A DNA stretch of 14,963 nt, from assembly GCA_033813475.1 (NCBI GenBank), contig JAPXRP010000099.1:1-14963 (forward strand), in the 5' to 3' direction. The notes beneath the pieces were generated by a model. That model made no database searches and had not been told where the DNA came from. It worked only from the letters and a program-made list of their open reading frames with translations. The position numbers and the translations under genes are program-made. Each line of letters starts with the position of its first letter. Position 1 is the stretch's first letter. Positions 7,018-13,049 of this stretch are shown one piece after another. The stretch is from JAAYBR01 sp033813475 (lineage in GTDB: Bacteria; Hydrogenedentota; Hydrogenedentia; Hydrogenedentales; CAITNO01).

Positions 7018-7047
7018 CATGGACCCCCGCGTTCGCGGGGGTGACGG
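7018..7047 (-). repeat. REP-like palindrome, copy 3 (inverted)
   Basis: It is identical over 30 bp to copy 2 and exactly 60 nt downstream of it, with the hairpin at 7023-7042. It ends 28 nt before the next gene's start and would sit in that gene's mRNA leader, just ahead of the Shine-Dalgarno, if transcription comes from the aminotransferase side. It could therefore affect readthrough or mRNA stability. Confidence 0.7.
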
Positions 7048-7075
7048 ACAGCAGGATGACAAAGGAGGACAGGAC

Positions 7076-8113
7076 ATGAAAACAAGATGGGCCGTTCTGG
7101 GGTCCGCAGGCATCGCCCGCCGCCGGACCATCCCCGAGGGCATCATGGCGGCGGACAACGCGGAGCTGGCCGCCGTCTTCGACGTGGACGCCGCCGCGAA
7201 CGGGGCGGTCGCCGCCGAATTCGGCGCGCGCGCCTGCGCGAGCGAGGAGGAGCTGCTCGCGGCGGACGCCGACATCGTCTACGTTGCGACCCCGGCATGG
7301 CTCCACCACGGCCAGGTGCTGCGCGCGGCCGCCGCAGGCAGGCACGTCTTCTGCGAGAAGCCCCTCGGCATGACCGTCGCCGAGGGGAAGGAAATGGTCG
7401 CCGCCTGCGCCAAGGCCGGCGTGAAGCTCGGCGTCGGCCTCATGATGCGCTTCCACGCGCAGCACCAGGCCGCGCTGGAACTCGTGCAGTCGTCCCGCCT
7501 CGGCGTGCCCGTCTTCGCGCGCGCCCAGCTCTCCTGCTGGTACCCGCCCATCCCGGGCGCGTGGCGGCAGGACCCCGCCCGCGGCGGCGGCGGCAGCCTC
7601 ATGGACCTCGGCGGCCACTGCATAGACCTGCTGGAGATGTTCTTCGGCCCCGTCTCCGCCGTCCGCTGCGAAACCGCGCGCCTCGTCCAGGCCTACGCGA
7701 GCGAGGACACCGCCGTGGTCCTCCTCGACTTCGCCAGCGGCGCCCGGGGCACCGTGGACTGCCTCTTCAACGTGCCCGACGCCGCCTCGCGCAACCGCCT
7801 GGAGCTCTACGGCTCCCTCGGCGGCATCCTCGCCGAGGGCACCATCGGCCAGGGCGAGGCCGGGCGCATGGAGGCCCTCCTCGAGGCGGCCCCCGGCGAC
7901 TACGCCGCCGCCCAGGACCGCGCCGCCGCGGGCGGCCTGGAGATCGCCCCGCCCCCCGTCAACACCTACCGCGCCGAGGTCGAGGCCTTCTCCCGCGCCG
8001 TGCTGGAAAACACGCCCCCACCCGTCCCGGGCGAGGACGGCCTCTGGAGCCAGAAGGTCCTCGCCGCCTGCTACGAAAGCGCCCGCACGGGCGTGAAGGT
8101 GATGGTGCGGTAG
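7076..8113 (+). CDS. Gfo/Idh/MocA-family NAD(P)-dependent oxidoreductase (second)
   Basis: Probable sugar or cyclitol dehydrogenase, distinct from the first one in this block. The 345-residue product has the nucleotide-binding loop LGSAGIA (8-14), Asp36-Val-Asp38 after the second strand (an acidic end there usually favours NAD over NADP), VYVATPAWLHHGQ (68-80), the hallmark EKP (94-96, Lys95), and SLMDLGGHCIDLLEMFFG (174-191) with Asp177 and His181 as likely catalytic residues. The MDLGGHCID form is common in glucose-fructose oxidoreductase-like members, whereas the first enzyme has GCHAIDAARW, so the two probably act on different substrates. The start ATG follows a strong AAAGGAGGA about 6-7 nt away. 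The open frame upstream is only repeat DNA. The gene ends the plus-strand block and converges on the rodZ-like gene. Confidence 0.92.
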   Translation: MKTRWAVLGSAGIARRRTIPEGIMAADNAELAAVFDVDAAANGAVAAEFGARACASEEELLAADADIVYVATPAWLHHGQVLRAAAAGRHVFCEKPLGMTVAEGKEMVAACAKAGVKLGVGLMMRFHAQHQAALELVQSSRLGVPVFARAQLSCWYPPIPGAWRQDPARGGGGSLMDLGGHCIDLLEMFFGPVSAVRCETARLVQAYASEDTAVVLLDFASGARGTVDCLFNVPDAASRNRLELYGSLGGILAEGTIGQGEAGRMEALLEAAPGDYAAAQDRAAAGGLEIAPPPVNTYRAEVEAFSRAVLENTPPPVPGEDGLWSQKVLAACYESARTGVKVMVR

Positions 8114-8123
8114 GCCGGATGGG

Positions 8124-8170
8124 CAGGGTGGACGAAGTGGACGAGATGGACGGAGTGGACAAAGCGGACC
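8124..8170 (-). repeat. 9-nt periodic GTGGAC array (inverted arm)
   Basis: GTGGAC-like hexamers, each followed by three variable bases, repeat every 9 nt (variants include ATGGAC and GCGGAC). On the minus strand this is the same GTCCAC repeat as at 8226-8306. The first 19 bases (8124-8142) are an exact reverse complement of 8244-8262 and again of 8271-8289, so the two arms could pair as a large hairpin. Confidence 0.7.
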
Positions 8171-8225
8171 ACCGCCCGCGCCTGCCGCAGTCGCCAAGCG
8201 TCGCCGGGGTCTGGGCGCCCTACCC

Positions 8226-8306
8226 GTCCACCCTGTCCACTGGGTCCACTTCGTCCACCCTGTCCACTGGGTCCACTTCGTCCACCCTGTCCACTGGGTC
8301 CACTTC
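8226..8306 (+). repeat. Three exact 27-bp tandem repeats built of 9-nt units
   Basis: Copies at 8226-8252, 8253-8279 and 8280-8306 are identical. Each is made of three GTCCAC hexamers followed by CCT, TGG and TTC in turn, so there is a 9-nt period inside the 27-bp period. Because 9 and 27 are multiples of three, the array stays open in several frames and gives spurious Trp-Thr-rich peptides. It is not a gene. Confidence 0.85.
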
Positions 8307-8417
8307 GCCCACGCGAGTCCGCGCATGGCCGGAAAGGGGGACGTCACGCTGTCCACGGACGACATTCTGGCCCTGACCCGGGGCCGCCGCTGATGCCCGT
8401 GATGGCGGATTAGCGCG

Positions 8418-8897
8418 TCAGCGCTCCTGCTCGAAGTGGACGGGCGGCGTGATCTCGACGGTGCCGGCCTCGGCGCGGTTGCGCCAGGAGTCCACCAGGG
8501 GCTTGGCCACGGTGGTGTAGGCGAACCAGCCGAGGACGATGACGGCGCACACGGCGCCCCACACCTGCGCCTCGTAGACCCAGCGGGGCAGGGACCGGGG
8601 CGGCGCGTCGGGGGACGGCGCAAGCCGCGCAAGGCCGCGCCCGCTCCGGGAGGCCTGGAGCATGCACGCATGGTACTGGGCGGTGAAGGGTTCGTGGTCG
8701 AGGCCGAGCAGGCGGCAGTAGGACTGGAGGAAGCCGAGGGCGTAGGTCTTCACGGGCAGCGCGGCGAGGTTGCCCTCCTCGAAATGGCGCAGGCAGTCCA
8801 CGGGCACATGGACGCGGTCGCGGACCGCGTCCAGGCAAAGTCCGAGCTCCTCGCGCCTTTCGCGCAGCAGGTGCCCTGGAAACCGCAGTTGTCTCAT
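8418..8897 (-). CDS. Short RodZ-like protein: N-terminal HTH plus one membrane helix
   Basis: Probable cytoskeleton-associated membrane protein of the RodZ group, which links MreB to the cell-wall machinery. The 159 residues comprise an XRE/HTH_25-type helix-turn-helix (about 8-75; LRERREELGLCLDAVRDRVHV, then HFEEGNLAALPVKTYALGFLQSYCRLLGLD with the RodZ-like YALGFLQSY phrase), a Pro/Arg-rich linker (about 82-106), one predicted membrane helix (about 111-130, VWGAVCAVIVLGWFAY) and a 29-residue tail. Full RodZ is about 300 residues and ends in a periplasmic beta domain, which is absent here. The frame ends at a normal stop with no sign of a frameshift. The ATG overlaps the ftsK stop as ATGA, with AAGGGA about 9 nt upstream. 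Tight coupling to ftsK suggests a role in cell shape or division. A plain membrane-bound HTH regulator is the alternative. Confidence 0.78.
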   Translation of the reverse strand: MRQLRFPGHLLRERREELGLCLDAVRDRVHVPVDCLRHFEEGNLAALPVKTYALGFLQSYCRLLGLDHEPFTAQYHACMLQASRSGRGLARLAPSPDAPPRSLPRWVYEAQVWGAVCAVIVLGWFAYTTVAKPLVDSWRNRAEAGTVEITPPVHFEQER

Positions 8898-11566
8898 GCC
8901 ACTTCGTCCCTTGACGACTGTTTCTGGTCCACCAGAATCTCCCGCGCCTTGCTGCCCATGTGCGGCCCGACGATTCCCCGGATCTCCATCATGTCTATCA
9001 GCCGCGCGGCCCGATTATACCCCAGCCGGAGCCGGCGCTGCAGCATCGAAATCGAGGCCTGACCCGACTGGAGCACGACTTCAACGGCGTTATCATACTC
9101 GGGATCGTCCTCGTCCGCCAGTTTTTCCAGGTACTCCTTGGTTTTTCCGAAATTCTCCACCTCGTCGCGGTATTGCGGGGGCGCCTGCCGCCGCAGCCAG
9201 GCCACCAGGGCGTCCATTTCATCGTCCGACACGAAGGCCCCCTGGATGCGGTCGGGCTTCCCCTGCCCCGCGGGCAGGTAGAGCATGTCGCCCATGCCCA
9301 CCAGGCGCTCCGCGCCGATCTCGTCGAGGATGCACCTTGAGTCCACCCGCGACGACACCTGGAAGGAGATGCGCGAGGGGAAATTGGCCTTGATGACGCC
9401 GGTGATCACGTCCACCGACGGGCGCTGCGTGGCGATGATGAGGTGGATGCCGACGGCGCGCGCCTTCTGCGCGAGCCGCGCGATGGAGTCCTCCACCTCG
9501 GCCCGCGCCAGCATCATCAGGTCCGCCAGCTCGTCTATCACGCACACGATGTAGGGGAGCCGGCGCACGACGCTGACGGAGCTGGGGCCGTCCCCGGCGT
9601 TCACGATCTCCACCTCGCCGTTCTCGACGCTCTCGTTGTACACCTCGATGTTGCGGAACTGGAGGTCGCGGAAAAGCTGGTAGCGCTCCTCCATCTCGTT
9701 CACCAGCCAGCACAGGGCGGCCGACGCCTTCTTCACGTCCGTGACCACCGGCGTGATCAGGTGCGGGATGTCGTCGAAGATGCTCAGCTCGACCATCTTG
9801 GGGTCTATCAGGATGAGCTGGAGCTGGTCGGGCGTGTGCTGCAGCAGCAGGCTCGCCAGCAGCGCCTTCACGCACACCGTCTTGCCCGCGCCCGTCGCGC
9901 CGGCCACCAGCAGGTGCGGCATGCGCGCCAGGTCGGCGATGCACACGTCGCCGCTGATCCCCTTGCCCAGCGCGAGGTTCAGCGCGCCCTTGCCCCGGCG
10001 GAACCCGGCGCTCTCCAGCAGCTCGCGCAGCACCACGGGGTCGCGCTCGAGGTTGGACACCTCGATGCCCACGCGCGCCTTGCCGGGGATCGGCGCCTCC
10101 ACGCGCACGCCCTTGGCCTCCAGCGTCAGCGCGATGTTGTCCGTCAGCGCGAGGAACTTGCTCACCTTGATCCCCGGCGCGGGCTCCAGCTCGAAGCGCG
10201 TCACCGTGGGGCCCCGCGTGATGTCCGTCACCTTGGCCTCAATGCCGAACTCCGCCAGCGTCTCCTCCAGCACCATGGCCGACCGCCGCAGCTTCTGCTC
10301 CAGGTTCGGAATCACCACATGCTCCGGCGCGCGGAACAGCTCCAGCGGCGGCGCCGTGTATTTCTTCGGGTAGACGTAGCCCTCGGGAAGGTCGCCCTGG
10401 TCCCCCGTCTTCCGCCGCAGGCCGCGCGCGGGCGCCGCCGGCGCGGGCACCGGCGCGTTGCGCAGGGTCCGCGTCTCCTGGGCCGCAGCGGGGGTGTGGA
10501 TCACCACGGCGCGCGCGGGCTCCTGAACGGACGGCGCGGCGGGCGGCGGCATCGGCGACGGCTCCGGAAACGCCGGAACGGACGGGCCGAAGGCCGCCGT
10601 GGACAGCGGGTCGTCGTCCTCGTCCTCCCCGTCGCCCAGGTCGAAGACCGCCGCGGGCGCCGCCGGGGCGGGCGCGGGCGCCGCCTCATCGGGGGGCAGA
10701 TCAAAGGGAAGGGGCGCCGTTTCGGGATACGGCGGATCGGAACGCCTGCGCACCGCGGGCGCGGGCGGGGCGGGCGCGGAAGCCCCGGCGCCCTTGATGA
10801 CCGGCTCGCCGCTCCACGGCGACCGGAGGTCCTGCGCGGCGGGGGCGGATTCGGCGGGCGCCGCCCCGGGGGGCGCGTCCGGCGGCGCCTCATCCGCGGG
10901 CCGCAGGGAAACACGCGCTCGCGCCCGGCGGATGCGCAGCTCCGTGCGCCAGCGGCGGTAGTGGCCGCCCATGCCCGTGCACACGGCCGCCAGATACAGC
11001 AGCACGCGGCCCAGCACCGCCACGGCGCGGCCCGCCCACACCAGCAGGTGGATGAACAGGAAATCGGTGCAGAGCAGGAGGCCGATGACCGCCGTCATCA
11101 CGCCGATCACCTGCGACCCCGCAAACCCAAACCACGGCATTAAAACGCGGTCCGTCACAAAGGCCCCCACCAGCCCCCCGGCCGCGTTGTTGCTCCACCC
11201 CGACGCGAAGTCCATCTGCGCCAGCCCCGCCGCCGCCCCGGTCAGCAGCGTCAGCCCCGCCAGACGGGTCGCCGGACGGTCCAGCGGCTGCAGGCGGAAC
11301 AGCATCAGCATCCAGATGAACGTCACCGCGTAGAGCAGGTGCGACGCGTCGCCGAAGAAGAGGGAGAGCGTCCCCGCGAGAAAGGCCCCCAGCGGCCCCA
11401 GTGTGTTGGGCACCGACAGCATGCCGTCAATCGGCCGCCCGTCCTGGAGCGCCGCGTCAAACCCGTCGCCGTTCAGCGAGACCATCAGGGTGGCCGTCAC
11501 GATGAGGGTGCAAACCCCCAGCGTGTAGCACCGGCATCTGTGACTCAGCGACCCATGTTTCTGCAC
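8894..11566 (-). CDS. ftsK: DNA translocase FtsK
   Basis: Septum-anchored, ATP-driven DNA pump that clears chromosome ends from the closing septum. The 890-residue product has an N-terminal membrane region with several hydrophobic segments (about 14-30, 57-71, 77-92, 103-115, 150-175, 182-197). A Pro/Ala-rich low-complexity linker follows (about 222-395), then the alpha and beta motor domains with Walker A GATGAGKT (556-563), LILIDPKMVELSIFDDIPHL (584-602), Walker B IVCVIDE (673-679), IIATQRPSVDVITGVIKANFPSRI (710-733) and FtsK-type LDEIGAERLVGMGDMLYLP. A winged-helix gamma domain (about 825-882, SISMLQRRLRLGYNRAARLIDMME) should read KOPS-like DNA motifs. I prefer the GTG start: GGGAG stands about 9 nt upstream and membrane sequence follows soon. 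An ATG 33 codons further upstream would run through the proposed promoter. The rodZ-like gene overlaps its stop. Confidence 0.95.
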   Translation of the reverse strand: MQKHGSLSHRCRCYTLGVCTLIVTATLMVSLNGDGFDAALQDGRPIDGMLSVPNTLGPLGAFLAGTLSLFFGDASHLLYAVTFIWMLMLFRLQPLDRPATRLAGLTLLTGAAAGLAQMDFASGWSNNAAGGLVGAFVTDRVLMPWFGFAGSQVIGVMTAVIGLLLCTDFLFIHLLVWAGRAVAVLGRVLLYLAAVCTGMGGHYRRWRTELRIRRARARVSLRPADEAPPDAPPGAAPAESAPAAQDLRSPWSGEPVIKGAGASAPAPPAPAVRRRSDPPYPETAPLPFDLPPDEAAPAPAPAAPAAVFDLGDGEDEDDDPLSTAAFGPSVPAFPEPSPMPPPAAPSVQEPARAVVIHTPAAAQETRTLRNAPVPAPAAPARGLRRKTGDQGDLPEGYVYPKKYTAPPLELFRAPEHVVIPNLEQKLRRSAMVLEETLAEFGIEAKVTDITRGPTVTRFELEPAPGIKVSKFLALTDNIALTLEAKGVRVEAPIPGKARVGIEVSNLERDPVVLRELLESAGFRRGKGALNLALGKGISGDVCIADLARMPHLLVAGATGAGKTVCVKALLASLLLQHTPDQLQLILIDPKMVELSIFDDIPHLITPVVTDVKKASAALCWLVNEMEERYQLFRDLQFRNIEVYNESVENGEVEIVNAGDGPSSVSVVRRLPYIVCVIDELADLMMLARAEVEDSIARLAQKARAVGIHLIIATQRPSVDVITGVIKANFPSRISFQVSSRVDSRCILDEIGAERLVGMGDMLYLPAGQGKPDRIQGAFVSDDEMDALVAWLRRQAPPQYRDEVENFGKTKEYLEKLADEDDPEYDNAVEVVLQSGQASISMLQRRLRLGYNRAARLIDMMEIRGIVGPHMGSKAREILVDQKQSSRDEVA

Positions 11567-11610
11567 CGTACAGGCTCCCTTGACGACGAGGCGGCCCTGA
11601 CACCGGCACC

Positions 11611-11639
11611 AGTCTAGCAGAAGCCCGGCGATTTTGCAA
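11611..11639 (-). promoter_or_regulatory. Candidate promoter for ftsK
   Basis: On the minus strand, TTGCAA (11634-11639) and TAGACT (11611-11616) are separated by 17 nt, each matching the sigma-70 consensus at four of six positions. The predicted start near 11604 gives a leader of about 38 nt to the GTG. The AT islands lie directly upstream of it, where activators or repressors usually bind. It was judged by eye only. Confidence 0.35.
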
Positions 11640-11740
11640 CCATATATTGGGTTGATTCCCGACAAGAGCCCATATATGGGGCGCGCAGAACCGGGGCCGG
11701 CCCCCTATATATCCCCGCTCCGTGCGCAGACACTATAGAT
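11640..11740. promoter_or_regulatory. Four spaced AT-rich islands upstream of ftsK, possible operators
   Basis: Four short AT cores stand in GC-rich DNA: CATATAT at 11641, CATATAT at 11671, CTATATAT at 11705 and CTATAGAT at 11733. Their centres are about 30, 34 and 28 nt apart, near three helical turns. The second lies in a perfect 12-bp palindrome, CCCATATATGGG (11669-11680), and the first is a near copy. The first two also form an inverted pair, CCATATAT (11640-11647) with ATATATGG (11672-11679). A second perfect palindrome, GGGGCCGGCCCC, lies at 11693-11704. The arrangement suggests binding sites for a DNA-binding protein controlling ftsK. No regulator is identified. Confidence 0.4.
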
Positions 11741-11789
11741 GGGTCCCCGGTCTCCCCCGGCTGCAGAGGGCGGTCATCAGTCCCGCCAC

Positions 11790-11833
11790 AAAAAACGTAA
11801 GCGCGGCGGCGGGTGGTAGTCCCGCCGTCGCGC
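11790..11833 (-). terminator. Intrinsic terminator of the fadN-fadA operon
   Basis: Read on the minus strand, 13-nt arms (11821-11833 and 11801-11813) pair with one A-C mismatch around a 7-nt loop. After five further bases comes a run of six T residues (11790-11795). It starts 30 nt after the thiolase stop and should end fadN-fadA transcription before the ftsK control region. Confidence 0.78.
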
Positions 11834-11863
11834 CGTCCCGGCCCCTTGACGCAGAGCCAAAAA

Positions 11864-13030
11864 TCAGTCGCAGAGTTCAAAGACGCCCGCGGCGCCCATG
11901 CCCCCGCCGATGCACATCGTCTCCAGGCCCCACTTCACGCCCCGCCGGCGCATCTCGTGGATGAGCTGGGTGGCGAGCTTGGCGCCCGTGCAGCCGAGCG
12001 GGTGGCCGAGGGCGATCGCGCCGCCGTTCACGTTCACGATGTCCTCGCTCAGCTTGAGGTTCTTCACCACGTACAGCGTCTGGGCGGCGAAGGCCTCGTT
12101 GCACTCGACCAGGCCGATGTCCTCGACCGAGATGCCCGCCTGCTTGCAGGCGTCGAGGATCGCGGGCACCTGGGGCGGCCCGAGATAGCCCGGATCGCCC
12201 CCGGCGACGGCATAGCCGCGCAGCCTCGCCAGCGGCTTGAGGCCCAACTCCTTGAGGACGGCCTCGCTGACCATGACCACCGCGGCGGCGCCGCAGCTCG
12301 TCTGGCTGGAGTTGCCCGCCGTGTGGATGCCCAGCTTGGGCGACGCGGCGAACGCGGGCCGCAGCTTCGTCAGGCCCTCCAGCGTCGTGTCGGCGCGCGG
12401 GCCCTCGTCGGTGTCGAAGACGAAGGTCTTGCCGTTCGGCCCGGTCACCTCAAGGGGAACAATCTCCTCCTTGAAGAGGCCCTTCTCGATGGCGGCGGCG
12501 GCGCGCTGGTTGCTCCGCAGCGCCCACGCGTCGCACTCCTCGCGCGTGATGCCGAAGTCCTTCGCCACGTTGTCCGCGCACTGGCCCATGCCGGTGTAGG
12601 CGCGCGGGTTCGTCTTTGTGAGGGACGGATTGGGGCAGGTCTTGTTGCCGCCCAGCGGAATGACGCTCATGGACTCCAGGCCGCCCGCAATGGCGGCGTC
12701 CACCATGCCCAGCTCGATCTTCATCGCCGCCGTGGTCATGGCCTCCAGGCCCGAGGAGCAGAAACGGTTGACGGTCTCGCCGGGGATCGTGTCGGGCAGC
12801 CCCGCCGCGAGCTGGGCGATGCGGCCGACGTTCATGCCGGCCTCCGCCTCGGGGAAGGCGCAGCCCATGACGCAGTCGCCGATGCGCTCGGCGGGGACGC
12901 CAGAGCGCTTGACGGCCTCGCGGATCACCACCGCGCCCAGGTCGTCCGGACGCACGTGGGCGATGGCGCTGCCCGCCTTGGATTTGCCGACCGCGGTGCG
13001 CACCGCGGAAACAATGTATGCCTTTTCCAT
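11864..13030 (-). CDS. fadA: Acetyl-CoA acyltransferase (thiolase) FadA
   Basis: Catalyses the last step of fatty-acid beta-oxidation, splitting 3-ketoacyl-CoA with CoA into acetyl-CoA and a shortened acyl-CoA, in the cytoplasm. The 388-residue length fits the family. The active-site set is complete: nucleophile Cys91 in NRFCSSGLEAM, His343 in GGAIALGHPLGCTGAK, and the general acid/base Cys373 in CIGGGMGAAG. NEAFAAQ (311-317) and the AGGLESMS block (115-122) are also present. One mild oddity is SCGAAA at 245-250, where thiolases usually have SDGAAA. I chose the ATG at MEKAYIVSAVRTAVGK, with AAGGAG 7 nt upstream; the upstream open frame runs into the intergenic spacer and the end of fadN. It follows the fadN-type gene after 19 nt, forming a degradative pair. 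A biosynthetic acetoacetyl-CoA thiolase is less likely in this context. Confidence 0.95.
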   Translation of the reverse strand: MEKAYIVSAVRTAVGKSKAGSAIAHVRPDDLGAVVIREAVKRSGVPAERIGDCVMGCAFPEAEAGMNVGRIAQLAAGLPDTIPGETVNRFCSSGLEAMTTAAMKIELGMVDAAIAGGLESMSVIPLGGNKTCPNPSLTKTNPRAYTGMGQCADNVAKDFGITREECDAWALRSNQRAAAAIEKGLFKEEIVPLEVTGPNGKTFVFDTDEGPRADTTLEGLTKLRPAFAASPKLGIHTAGNSSQTSCGAAAVVMVSEAVLKELGLKPLARLRGYAVAGGDPGYLGPPQVPAILDACKQAGISVEDIGLVECNEAFAAQTLYVVKNLKLSEDIVNVNGGAIALGHPLGCTGAKLATQLIHEMRRRGVKWGLETMCIGGGMGAAGVFELCD

Positions 13031-13049
13031 GAGGGGACTCCTTTTCCGG

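Larger units (their letters stand above)
8114..8417. other. Convergent intergenic region with GTCCAC arrays
   Basis: This 304-base gap between converging genes contains two oppositely oriented 9-nt periodic arrays (8124-8170 and 8226-8306) separated by a non-repeated GC-rich spacer, then about 110 bases without clear structure. I see no T-tract terminator for either gene. The only ORF of note is 22 codons (8325-8393, plus strand) without a ribosome binding site, so I do not call it a gene. Confidence 0.6.

Noticed and set aside
4288..7275. A 995-codon minus-strand frame opposite the plus-strand block
   Set aside because: Its translation is low-complexity, rich in His, Gly, Arg, Val and Ala, as expected for the antisense of GC-rich genes. 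The plus strand carries clear enzyme families over the same span.
8226..8306. CRISPR-like array
   Set aside because: The three 27-bp units are directly adjacent with no spacers and have internal 9-nt periodicity. No cas gene is nearby.
6938..8671. Long minus-strand frame containing Trp-Thr repeats, suggesting a repeat protein
   Set aside because: The repeats come from the 9-nt GTCCAC arrays, which cannot make a stop in this frame. The rest is antisense to the second oxidoreductase.
8894..11590. A shared GTCGTCAAGGGA before both the ftsK and rodZ-like starts, suggesting a common regulatory site
   Set aside because: A 12-base match between two places in 15 kb is expected by chance, and part of it is just a Shine-Dalgarno. 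The downstream copy also encodes the end of FtsK.
11567..11665. An N-terminal extension of FtsK from an upstream ATG
   Set aside because: The 33 extra codons resemble no FtsK and run through the promoter candidate. The GTG at 11566 has a Shine-Dalgarno and leads directly into the membrane region.
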